From: Labrenzia sp. R4_2
Lineage (GTDB): Bacteria; Pseudomonadota; Alphaproteobacteria; Rhizobiales; Stappiaceae
Length of the DNA: 64,000 bases
NCBI RefSeq assembly: GCF_017743865.1
Contig: NZ_JAGHRJ010000001.1
Location: forward strand, 682,001-746,000
Reading direction: 5' to 3'
The notes beneath the pieces were generated by a model. The model had not been told where the DNA came from and searched no databases. It worked only from the letters and a program-made list of their open reading frames with translations. The translations under genes and the position numbers were made by a program. Of the stretch, positions 48,388 through 55,826 are shown in pieces (within the stretch, counting starts at the first letter, position 1; every line of letters begins with the position of its first letter).

Positions 48388-49700
48388 CGTGTTGGTCCCA
48401 TCACAGCATCCGGCAACCATGTTGCCAGTCCTGGGAAGATGCATAACAGGATGATCGCGACGACCATACATCCCACAAAGGGTAAGGATCCCTTGAGAAT
48501 GGTCTTCAGCGAGATATCCGGTGCAATGCCATTGATGACATACAAGTTGAGGCCGACCGGCGGCGATATCAAGCCGATCTCCATGTTGATCGTCAGGACA
48601 ACCGCAAACCAGATCGGATCAAATCCGGCCGTGGTGATGATCGGCAACAGGATCGGGGCCGCCATCAGGATCACGGCAACCGGCGGCAGGAAGAAACCGG
48701 CAATCAGCAAGAAGATGTTGACTGCGCCCATCAGCACCCAGCGGTTCACATCCAAGGTGCCGATCCACTCGGCAATCGCCTGCGTGATGAACAGTGAGGA
48801 CAGCATGTAAGAAAAGACACCAGCCGCTGCGATGATAAACAGGATCATCACGCTTTCCTTGGTGCTGTCGCGCAGAACAACCCAAAGATCTCCCGGGTTC
48901 CAGAGTTTGTAGATCACCATTGCGATGATCAGACACATCAGCGCGCCGACAGCGGCCGTTTCCGACGGTGTCGCGATACCGCCATACATGGCGTAGAGCA
49001 CGCCGACGATGATCGCGAGGAAGGGCAGGACCCGAGGCAGGATTTCAAAGCGCTGCTTCCAGGTGTAGTTGCCGGCACTCAGGACAGAGGCATCCCCGGA
49101 GCGCCAGGTGGAATAGAGCGACCATGCCATGAAGAGGCCGACCAGCAGAAGACCCGGAATGACACCGGCAAGGAACAGGCGCCCAATCGAGGTTTCGGTC
49201 GCAATGCCGTACACGATCATCGTGACCGATGGCGGGATCAGGATGCCGAGTGTTCCGCCAGCTGCGATCGAGCCGGCTGCAACGCCGTCCGGATAGCCGC
49301 GCTTGCGCATTTCCGGAATGCCCATCTTGCCAATTGCCGCACACGTTGCCGGGCTGGATCCAGACATGGCAGCAAAGAGCGCGCAGGCGCCAAGATTGGA
49401 GACGACCAGCCCGCCGGGAACGCGTGTGAGCCACCGTTCCAACGCTTCATAAAGGTCGGCCCCAGCGCGCGTGGACGCGATTGAAGCGCCCATAATAATA
49501 AACATCGGGATCGAGAGGAGCGCGAAGTTGTCGAGTTTGCCGAACAGGATTTCCGGCATCAGTTCCAGGGACCGCATGCCGTCGAAGATGATCAGGAACC
49601 CGGCTGAGACAATCAGAAGCCCCAGTGCGACCGACACACCAGAAAACAGGACGAAGATGGTGAAGAAGGCGACCAAGGCACCGAGGAGAAGCGGATCCAT
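48384..49700 (-). CDS. matM: TRAP transporter large permease, malonate type (MatM-like)
   Basis: A 438-aa DctM-family permease with twelve predicted membrane segments. Conserved hairpins are NLGACALFAAMSGSSPATCA and AAGGTLGILIPPSVTMIVYG in the first half, and FFLPPVAVILMAAPILLPII with MEIGLISPPVGLNLYVIN in the second. Its start overlaps the small-permease stop by one base and its stop overlaps the decarboxylase start. The position inside a mat operon indicates malonate as substrate, as for the MatPQM system described in Sinorhizobium. Confidence 0.9.
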   Translation of the reverse strand: MDPLLLGALVAFFTIFVLFSGVSVALGLLIVSAGFLIIFDGMRSLELMPEILFGKLDNFALLSIPMFIIMGASIASTRAGADLYEALERWLTRVPGGLVVSNLGACALFAAMSGSSPATCAAIGKMGIPEMRKRGYPDGVAAGSIAAGGTLGILIPPSVTMIVYGIATETSIGRLFLAGVIPGLLLVGLFMAWSLYSTWRSGDASVLSAGNYTWKQRFEILPRVLPFLAIIVGVLYAMYGGIATPSETAAVGALMCLIIAMVIYKLWNPGDLWVVLRDSTKESVMILFIIAAAGVFSYMLSSLFITQAIAEWIGTLDVNRWVLMGAVNIFLLIAGFFLPPVAVILMAAPILLPIITTAGFDPIWFAVVLTINMEIGLISPPVGLNLYVINGIAPDISLKTILKGSLPFVGCMVVAIILLCIFPGLATWLPDAVMGPTR

Positions 49701-50248
49701 TATGCGTCCTCCAGGCCGAACGGGCGATCAACCCGTGTGATGACGGCTACCAGATCGGCAATCAGCTGCAAAAGAAGCAGGCCAAATCCGACGGGCAAGG
49801 AGAGGTACGGGATCCAAAGCCGGACGCCCCACACCGTGTCCGACCGCCAGCCGCGGTCCCAGGCAAAGTGCCAGTACTCAAAGCCATAAAACAGCATGAT
49901 CCCAACAATCAGGATTGACAGCGAGAGGGTTATCAGCGCGAGGAAAAAGCGAGCCCGTGGCGGCAGGGACAGCGGCACCAGATCCACATTGACGTGGCCG
50001 CGCAACCGCTGGACATAAGGCAAGCCGACAAGCGTCGCGGCAATCACCAGATAGATGACCGCTTCTGTCTGCCAGACCGTCGACCCGTTCAACACGAACC
50101 GGACAAAGATCATCTGGCAGGTGATCGCAACGGCGGCGACGATCATCGCCGCCGAGCACCAGCCTGCAACGGTCGATATGGCCGCGACAGCGCGCAAAAA
50201 GGGGTTGTTACCGGCACGCGCAACGGCTGCCGAGCTGTGACCCGCCAT
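49700..50248 (-). CDS. matQ: TRAP transporter small permease, malonate type (MatQ-like)
   Basis: A 182-aa DctQ-family membrane protein. Hydrophobic segments include VAGWCSAAMIVAAVAITCQM, AVIYLVIAATLVGLPYVQ, FFLALITLSLSILIVGIMLF and IPYLSLPVGFGLLLLQLIAD, giving the usual four helices. The loop RLRGHVNVDLVPLSLPPRAR matches the RGHI/V.VD..... motif of DctQ proteins. It is 69 bp downstream of the binding-protein gene, with a hairpin between. Confidence 0.88.
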   Translation of the reverse strand: MAGHSSAAVARAGNNPFLRAVAAISTVAGWCSAAMIVAAVAITCQMIFVRFVLNGSTVWQTEAVIYLVIAATLVGLPYVQRLRGHVNVDLVPLSLPPRARFFLALITLSLSILIVGIMLFYGFEYWHFAWDRGWRSDTVWGVRLWIPYLSLPVGFGLLLLQLIADLVAVITRVDRPFGLEDA

Positions 50249-50285
50249 GGGGAACTCCCGAAAAAGAAAAAGGGTAGCGAGAGGC

Positions 50286-50306
50286 GGGGCGGTGTGGCAC
50301 CGCCCC
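50286..50306 (-). terminator. Hairpin between matP- and matQ-type genes
   Basis: Read on the plus strand: GGGGCGGTG, loop TGG, CACCGCCCC, a nine-pair stem. On the transcribed strand it is followed by a moderately T-rich stretch. It has the same position and stem length as the hairpin at 42740-42766. Confidence 0.7.
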
Positions 50307-50316
50307 GGTCAAAGAC

Positions 50317-51303
50317 TTATTGGACTGACAGAGCCATATCCAGGAGCTCCTGGCCGCCCGGAGTTTGCTCGATGAAGGCCTTGTAGGAGGTCTCTTGCGC
50401 AAGGGCCCGCCAAGCGTCGAACTCCTCCTGGCTCATCTGCGCGATTTCAACGCCATTTTCTGCAAAGATATCGGCAGACGCCGCATCCTGCTTCTTGGCT
50501 TCCTCCAGATAGAACGCCTCAGCCTTGGCGGCACCTGCCTGCAGCGCTGCTTTTTGGGCATCGTTCAGGCCGTCATAGGTGGATTTGTTCATCAAGAGCG
50601 GCTGATACATAAACCAAAGAGCGAAGTCGCTGGCCGGTGTGTAGCACTTGACTTGCTCATAGATCCGATAGCTGACGAAGGATGAGGACGAGGTGTTCGC
50701 AGCTGTTAGAACACCGGTCTGCATTGCGTTGTAGATTTCAGACGACGCCATGGAGGCAATGGAGGCACCGGCACCTGCCAGCATTTGTTCAAATGCCTTA
50801 CCCGCTGCACGGGTCTGTTGCCCCTTCACATGCTCCGGGGCGGTGATGCATTTGTCTTTGCCGACAAAGCCGCCAGCGAGATAGCCGTGAACCAGAACCA
50901 TCACGTCGTCACCGGCCATGATCTCTTCGATCTTGCCCATGAACGGGCTTTCGTTGAGACGGGCTGCGTGGTCGTGGTTCTTCACCAAACCTGGCATCAG
51001 GGTGAGGTTATAGGCAGGCTGCTGGCCGCCGGCATAGCTCAGCGGGAAAACAGTCATGTCGAGCTGACCGCGGCTGAGCGGCTTATACTGTTCGCGCGGC
51101 TTGAACAGGGACTTTGACGGGAAGATCTTGATTTCAAGATCCACGTCGGCAGCGGCGACTTCGTTGGCGACGATTTCCGCCACCTTGTGGCGCACATCGC
51201 TGGTGGACCACTGGTGCGACAGGCGCAGTTCCGTGGCATTGGCTGCAAAAGCAGAACCGAGCAGCGCGGCAGCTGCAACGGCAGATGTCAGTTTCATGGT
51301 CAT
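50317..51303 (-). CDS. matP: TRAP transporter substrate-binding protein, malonate type (MatP-like)
   Basis: A 328-aa periplasmic protein. The signal peptide is MTMKLTSAVAAAALLGSAFA, with cleavage near ANA. The mature start TELRLSHQWSTSDVRHKVAE and the later MASSEIYNAMQTGVLTAANT (the ExYxALqtG motif of DctP proteins) define the family. The start is ATG 51303, with GGGAGG seven bases upstream; a longer frame to 51318 is not supported. It is divergent from the GntR regulator, with a perfect TTGTATACAA palindrome between them. Confidence 0.9.
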   Translation of the reverse strand: MTMKLTSAVAAAALLGSAFAANATELRLSHQWSTSDVRHKVAEIVANEVAAADVDLEIKIFPSKSLFKPREQYKPLSRGQLDMTVFPLSYAGGQQPAYNLTLMPGLVKNHDHAARLNESPFMGKIEEIMAGDDVMVLVHGYLAGGFVGKDKCITAPEHVKGQQTRAAGKAFEQMLAGAGASIASMASSEIYNAMQTGVLTAANTSSSSFVSYRIYEQVKCYTPASDFALWFMYQPLLMNKSTYDGLNDAQKAALQAGAAKAEAFYLEEAKKQDAASADIFAENGVEIAQMSQEEFDAWRALAQETSYKAFIEQTPGGQELLDMALSVQ

Positions 51304-51383
51304 TGTTGTTCCTCCCAAAGAGCGTGTGACGTTTGGTCAAGCTCGGGAGGCATCCTTGCACCGAATGTATTCTCCGTCAAATT

Positions 51384-51397
51384 TTTTGTATACAAGA
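51384..51397. promoter_or_regulatory. Candidate MatR operator
   Basis: The perfect palindrome TTGTATACAA (51386-51395) within TCTTGTATACAAAA on the minus strand. This is close to the TCTTGTA/TACACGA site I recall for MatR of Rhizobium. It lies between the divergent matP- and matR-type genes. Confidence 0.75.
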
Positions 51398-51442
51398 TGG
51401 AAATTATTGCGTGCAGGGAACAGGTGTGTTTATGTCAGCGGC

Positions 51443-52099
51443 ATGGATAGGAAACGTGCAGATCTGATCGCCGACGAATTGGAGGGCCTTATTTTAGAGG
51501 GCACTTACAAAGATGGCGCGCGTTTGGATGAAGTCCAGCTCGCCGAGCGGTTTGAAGTCTCGCGCACCCCGGTCCGGGAAGCTTTGCAGCGTCTCTCTCA
51601 GTCGGGCCTTGTGGAGCAAATCCCCCGGCGTGGCGTCTTTGTGCGACAACCGGGGCCGGTCGAGCTTCTGGAGATGTTCGAAGTGATGGCCGAATTGGAG
51701 GCCGTCTGCGCGCGTCTCGCCGCAAGCCGCATTTCGGATCAAGCCTTGTCGGACCTTCATGCTGCCAACGCGCGTTGTGATGAAGCGGTCGCGGCTCAGG
51801 ACACGGATGGCTATTACCTGGAAAACGAACGCTTCCATGCCATTTTGTACCGGCAGTCCGGCAACGGGTTTCTGGAGCAGGAATGCCTCCGGCTTTACCG
51901 GCGCCTTCAACCCTTCCGCCGCATGCAGCTCAGGGCAAGAGGGCGCTTGCCGCAATCCATGGCCGAGCACAAAGCTATTGTGACAGCATTGGAAAAAGGG
52001 GATGGTGAAGCCGCGGCTGCGGCCATTCGGGGGCACGTCGCGGTTCAGGGCGAGAAATTCCACCATCTCATGGCAAGCCTGAAGCACGCAGCTGAATAG
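51443..52099 (+). CDS. matR: GntR-family regulator of malonate genes (MatR-like)
   Basis: A 218-aa FadR/FCD-type GntR protein. The winged helix is ARLDEVQLAERFEVSRTPVR with EALQRLSQSGLVEQIPRRGV. The all-helical FCD domain has its metal/ligand residues in NERFHAILYRQSGNGFL and SMAEHKAIVTALEKGD. The start MDRKRADLIADELEGLILEG at 51443 is 48 bp from the palindrome. It is divergent from and adjacent to the mat operon, so it is almost certainly its regulator. Related MatR proteins repress and are released by malonate or malonyl-CoA. Confidence 0.9.
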   Translation: MDRKRADLIADELEGLILEGTYKDGARLDEVQLAERFEVSRTPVREALQRLSQSGLVEQIPRRGVFVRQPGPVELLEMFEVMAELEAVCARLAASRISDQALSDLHAANARCDEAVAAQDTDGYYLENERFHAILYRQSGNGFLEQECLRLYRRLQPFRRMQLRARGRLPQSMAEHKAIVTALEKGDGEAAAAAIRGHVAVQGEKFHHLMASLKHAAE

Positions 52100-52211
52100 G
52101 TCACTTCAAGTCCGCAAGTGATCTGCGCGGCTTCGACCGAACATGCCTGTTGGACCCCTCAGTCTATCGCGGAAACAGTAAGGCAGGGTGGGTCACACCG
52201 ATCTTCTGAAA

Positions 52212-52239
52212 TAAAGTACTTCGGGCGCTCGCTACTTTA
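52212..52239. promoter_or_regulatory. Inverted repeat upstream of the GlxA-type regulator gene
   Basis: TAAAGTA (52212-52218) and TACTTTA (52233-52239) form a 7-bp inverted repeat with a 14-bp spacer, 60 bp before the start codon. It is a candidate autoregulatory AraC-family or other operator. Confidence 0.35.
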
Positions 52240-52298
52240 ATGTAGATGAGTGGTCTAAAGACTGAAATGATTTGGCGTGATCTGCTAGCACCGGAAAC

Positions 52299-53285
52299 AT
52301 GAACAAAAGAGCTGAAGTTCCAATCAGAGAGGCGATGTTCGAAGAGGGCGAACAGGTAGTTTTTGAGATCTTTGTTCAGCCCGGGTTTTCGGACCTGGAA
52401 CTTTCGGCGGTTACCACAGTACTGCGCACCGCAAACGATATTCTCAACAATGACGTCTATTCCTGGAAAATCATCTCTGACGAACCAGGTCTGGTAACAA
52501 GTAGCTCAGACTTGATTGTTCGTGCCGCTCCCGCCATCAGCGGCCAGTATTTGTGCGATTGTCTGGTTGTCATTTGCGGCCGGACCAGCAATCCGGAAGC
52601 ATGGCTGGCTCGTCTGCGGGCGATGCAACAGTTGCAAAGAAGGGTCATTCTCCTCTCGGACGCGTCCCGTCAATATGTGAGGTCGGTCAATAACCTCGAT
52701 GCGCCAACGACCGCGCACTGGCGTGACGTGTCTCTGTTGCAGGAAGTCGGCTCCTATCCGAAGCTGACAGACAGTCTGGTGGAAACACATGGCACTGTCC
52801 TGACCTGCGCCGGTCACGGTCATACTCTTGAAGCGATGATCGGCGTCCTGGAAGGTCAATTGGATCGGCGGCAGTGTGCTGAGATTGCGAGCTTGCTTGT
52901 GCTGGATCGCGTCCGGGGGTTCTCATCGGAACAGCCCAAAGGCAGCAGTTACAGCTCCAGTTATTTTGAAAAGCGCTTGCAGAATGCCCTGCGGCTCATG
53001 GAGGCCAACATCGAACAGCCGCTGCGTCTGGCAGATGTTGCCAAGGAAGTCGGCCTGTCAACGCGTCACCTGGAGCGGTTGTTTACAGTCTATTTCAACA
53101 CGACGCCGTCGAAACTCTATAAGAAAATCCGCTTGAAGAAGGCGCATGCGCTCGTCGTGGACACCCATCTGCAACAGATCGAGATTGCGCTTTCTTGCGG
53201 GTTTGGCTCCGCGGGATCCTTTTCGCTCGCCTACAAGGCGGAATACGGAGAAACGCCGACGCAGCGCCGCAAAAAGATGCGATAG
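52299..53285 (+). CDS. GlxA-type AraC-family transcriptional regulator
   Basis: A 328-aa regulator with an N-terminal DJ-1/PfpI (class I glutamine amidotransferase-like) domain (VVFEIFVQPGFSDLELSAV; VLTCAGHGHTLEAMIGVLEG). The usual catalytic Cys position is not preserved as a nucleophile elbow. The C-terminal AraC domain has two HTH units, RLADVAKEVGLSTRHLERLF and IEIALSCGFGSAGSFSLAYK. Relatives (GbdR, CdhR, ArgR of Pseudomonas) respond to amines or quaternary ammonium compounds. No clear target operon is next to it here. The effector is unknown. Confidence 0.9.
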   Translation: MNKRAEVPIREAMFEEGEQVVFEIFVQPGFSDLELSAVTTVLRTANDILNNDVYSWKIISDEPGLVTSSSDLIVRAAPAISGQYLCDCLVVICGRTSNPEAWLARLRAMQQLQRRVILLSDASRQYVRSVNNLDAPTTAHWRDVSLLQEVGSYPKLTDSLVETHGTVLTCAGHGHTLEAMIGVLEGQLDRRQCAEIASLLVLDRVRGFSSEQPKGSSYSSSYFEKRLQNALRLMEANIEQPLRLADVAKEVGLSTRHLERLFTVYFNTTPSKLYKKIRLKKAHALVVDTHLQQIEIALSCGFGSAGSFSLAYKAEYGETPTQRRKKMR

Positions 53286-53346
53286 CTTCTTTAGTGATCT
53301 GGTTAAGCTGCCGCCGTTTGAACCCGGTTTGGTTTTGTTCGGATAA

Positions 53347-53379
53347 GAAAAAGGCGGCCCGTTTGAGCCGCCCTTTTTG
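53347..53379. terminator. Bidirectional terminator
   Basis: AAAAAGGCGGC, loop CCGTTTGA, GCCGCC, then TTTTT, with A runs on the other flank. It lies between the convergent GlxA-type and yghU genes. Confidence 0.85.
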
Positions 53380-53399
53380 CAGATAGCCTCAGAAGCCGT

Positions 53400-54275
53400 T
53401 TATTCAGCGGCGGCCTTGGCAATCTCCAACTGCGCGTCAATGTCGGAGGCATCGTGCCGTTCAGCGAGCTGACCGCTTTCGTCCCCAAAGACCCGGTTGA
53501 CCATGCGCCCGCGGATTGCTGCCGGACGGGCGTCAATCTTTTCAGCCCAGGCAACGAGGTTCTTGTATTCATGGACGGAGAGGAATTCCGCTGCGCTGTA
53601 AAGACGGCCTAGAACTAGCCCGCCGTACCACGGCCAGATTGCCATATCAGCGATCGAATAATTTTCGCCCGCAATGAAGGGCCGCTCGGCGAGCGCCTTG
53701 TCCAGCACGTCCAGCTGCCGCTTGGCCTCCATTGAGAAGCGATCGATCGGATACTGGAATTTCTCCGGCGCATAGGCGTAGAAGTGACCGAAACCGCCGC
53801 CGAGATAGGGCGCAGAGCCCATCTGCCAGAACAGCCAGTTGAGGGTTTCGGTCCGCTCAGGGCCTTCTGCCGGCAGGAATTCACCAAATTTCTCGGCGAG
53901 GTACATCAGGATCGACGCAGATTCGAAGACGCGGGTTTTGGCAGGCGTGCTGTGATCGACCAAGGCCGGGATCTTGGAATTGGGGTTTGCGCCAACAAAG
54001 CCGCTTCCAAACTGATCGCCGTCGCCAATCTTGATCAGCCAAGCGTCATATTCTGCGCCCTTATGCCCGAGGGCGAGCAGTTCCTCCAGCATCAAGGTGA
54101 CCTTGACGCCGTTCGGAGTGGCAAGCGAATAGAGCTGCAAAGGATGTTTGCCAACCGGCAATACCTTCTCATGCGTGGAACCGGAGACCGGCCGGTTGAT
54201 GCTGGCGAACTGGCCGCCGCTCGGCTGCTCCCAGGTCCAGACTTTCGGCGGGGTGTAAGTGGTCGTATCGCTCAT
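53400..54275 (-). CDS. yghU: Glutathione-dependent disulfide-bond oxidoreductase YghU
   Basis: A 291-aa glutathione-S-transferase-fold protein of the Nu class. It starts MSDTTTYTPPKVWTWEQPSG. It has RPVSGSTHEKVLPVGKHPLQ, the thioredoxin-like domain LYSLATPNGVKVTLMLEELL with the Thr/Asn thiol site, NPNSKIPALVDHS (cis-Pro) and VFESASILMYLAEKFGEF (glutathione ES motif). The C-terminal helical domain begins WLFWQMGSAPYLGGGFGHFY. E. coli YghU binds two glutathiones and reduces disulfides and hydroperoxides. The ATG at 54275 is used rather than the upstream in-frame ATG at 54341. Confidence 0.93.
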   Translation of the reverse strand: MSDTTTYTPPKVWTWEQPSGGQFASINRPVSGSTHEKVLPVGKHPLQLYSLATPNGVKVTLMLEELLALGHKGAEYDAWLIKIGDGDQFGSGFVGANPNSKIPALVDHSTPAKTRVFESASILMYLAEKFGEFLPAEGPERTETLNWLFWQMGSAPYLGGGFGHFYAYAPEKFQYPIDRFSMEAKRQLDVLDKALAERPFIAGENYSIADMAIWPWYGGLVLGRLYSAAEFLSVHEYKNLVAWAEKIDARPAAIRGRMVNRVFGDESGQLAERHDASDIDAQLEIAKAAAE

Positions 54276-54569
54276 TTGGTCAATGTCTCCAGAACCGGAT
54301 ATTGGTCGATCTCGTAACGATGATACGGTGTGAAACAACAAGTCATCGCATTATTACGATCAGATAGGCGCCAGCGGAGGTAATGCAACAGCATCCTTTC
54401 CAAATCCGCTTATCTTTGGAACGTTGTGCAACGTTCTTTGAACGATCAGGTGTATCGCGGAGCGCTGGCAACATGAATGTCAGATGAACCAACTCTCCGT
54501 ACTGGCGCCCAAATCATCGGGCAATCTCTTTTTCAGATATGACGAGGAGCCGGAACGAAGGGGAGCCCG

Positions 54570-55346
54570 ATGCACCTGAAATCACTTGCCGCAGCACTTT
54601 GCCTTGTTGCCATGCCGGTCGAGGCGAGCAGCCTTTATGTGAAATACGACATCTCGCTGACGGGTTTGAAGATCGGCGAGGGCGCGCTTTCCGTCGATCT
54701 TCAGGATCAATCCTACAAGATCCACGGGCAGGGCAAGATGGCAGCCTTCGGCAATTTTGTATCTGATGGCTCCGGCAATGTGCTCGCAACGGGTTCTGTA
54801 TCGCCACAAGGGCTAAGTCCTGCTTCGTTTTCGATGCAGGCCGAAGAGGATGGCAAACCGAACACTGTTTCACTCTCGATGGCGAATGGCGCTGTCACGG
54901 GAACAAAGATCCACCCAGCCCAGGACCGGATGAACGAGCGGATCAAGGTGACCGATGCACACAAGCGCGGCGTCATTGACCCTCTGACTGCGGTTTTGTT
55001 GCCAGCTCCGAAGGGCCTGCACCCGGACAGCTGCAAACGTACCGTCCCGATTTACGACGGCCGCGACCGCTACGACCTCGTGCTCGACTACAAGACAAAG
55101 TATCAAAAACGCGGAGGCCGGAAGGGCTACTCCGGTGGCGTCCTCACGTGCTCTGCGCGGTATAAGGCGATTGCCGGCCACCGGCCGAACCGGAGGACCA
55201 TCCAGCAATTGGAAGCCAATACCTCAATGGAGATCCACTTGGCCGAGGTGCCCGGGAAACCGTATCTTCTGCTTTACAGAGCCAGCCTTATGACACCCGT
55301 TGGGCCGCTCAATATCCAGAACGTCCGTTTCAAGAAGTTGAATTAA
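54570..55346 (+). CDS. DUF3108 periplasmic protein
   Basis: A 258-aa secreted protein. The signal peptide MHLKSLAAALCLVAMPVEAS is followed by SLYVKYDISLTGLKIGEGAL, the opening strand of DUF3108. Later parts are GVIDPLTAVLLPA, CKRTVPIYDGRDRYDLVLDY and the C-terminal LMTPVGPLNIQNVRF. Two cysteines (SCKRT, LTCSARY) may form a disulfide. The family is widespread in proteobacterial envelopes and has no established role. The start ATG has GAAGGGGAG upstream. It is ended by a strong terminator. Confidence 0.85.
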   Translation: MHLKSLAAALCLVAMPVEASSLYVKYDISLTGLKIGEGALSVDLQDQSYKIHGQGKMAAFGNFVSDGSGNVLATGSVSPQGLSPASFSMQAEEDGKPNTVSLSMANGAVTGTKIHPAQDRMNERIKVTDAHKRGVIDPLTAVLLPAPKGLHPDSCKRTVPIYDGRDRYDLVLDYKTKYQKRGGRKGYSGGVLTCSARYKAIAGHRPNRRTIQQLEANTSMEIHLAEVPGKPYLLLYRASLMTPVGPLNIQNVRFKKLN

Positions 55347-55378
55347 AAAAGGGCCGGAAAATTCCGGCCCTTTGTTTG
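55345..55378. terminator. Bidirectional terminator
   Basis: GGGCCGGAA (55351-55359) and TTCCGGCCC (55362-55370), flanked by AAAAAA and TTTGTTTG. It separates the DUF3108 gene from the convergent usp gene. Confidence 0.85.
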
Positions 55379-55394
55379 TAGTTGCACCGTCAGA

Positions 55395-55826
55395 TCAGAC
55401 CCTGACGACGTAGACCGAACACTTGGAATGCCGGACGACGCGGGCCGCGTTCGGCCCAAGCAGGAACTCACGCAGCTGTGGTTTATGGGCGCCAATCACG
55501 ATCAGATCCGTGTTGGTGCGTTTGGCCAGCTCCAGGATCTCTTCGTAGATGGAGCCCGTCGCCACAACGTGACGGATCTCCTTGTTGCGCTCTTCGCCCA
55601 AGACACTGCCGACAATGTCGGTGAGCTTTTCCTGCGTCTCGTTGACGATCTGATCCTGGAAGTTCTCATCGAAATAAGAGCTCACAAGTGTCACGCCAAA
55701 GTTCGGCACCACGGTGATCACGTCGAGCTGCGCATTGTCGAGCCGGGCGAGCTTATCGGCCGTTTGAAGGACCTCACGGTCTTCCGGATGTGTGATGTCA
55801 ACGGCGCATAGGATGGTCTTGTTCAT
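55395..55826 (-). CDS. Universal stress protein, UspA family
   Basis: A 143-aa single-domain Usp. It has ILCAVDITHPEDREVLQTAD at the start and the ATP-binding signature DLIVIGAHKPQLREFLLGPN with ARVVRHSKCSVYVVRV (G2xG9xGS/T-like). It overlaps the stop of the TRAP fusion gene (ATGA, 55823-55826). A Usp coupled to a TRAP transporter is known from TeaD in Halomonas, which binds ATP and modulates the ectoine TRAP system, so a similar regulatory role is plausible here. Confidence 0.9.
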   Translation of the reverse strand: MNKTILCAVDITHPEDREVLQTADKLARLDNAQLDVITVVPNFGVTLVSSYFDENFQDQIVNETQEKLTDIVGSVLGEERNKEIRHVVATGSIYEEILELAKRTNTDLIVIGAHKPQLREFLLGPNAARVVRHSKCSVYVVRV

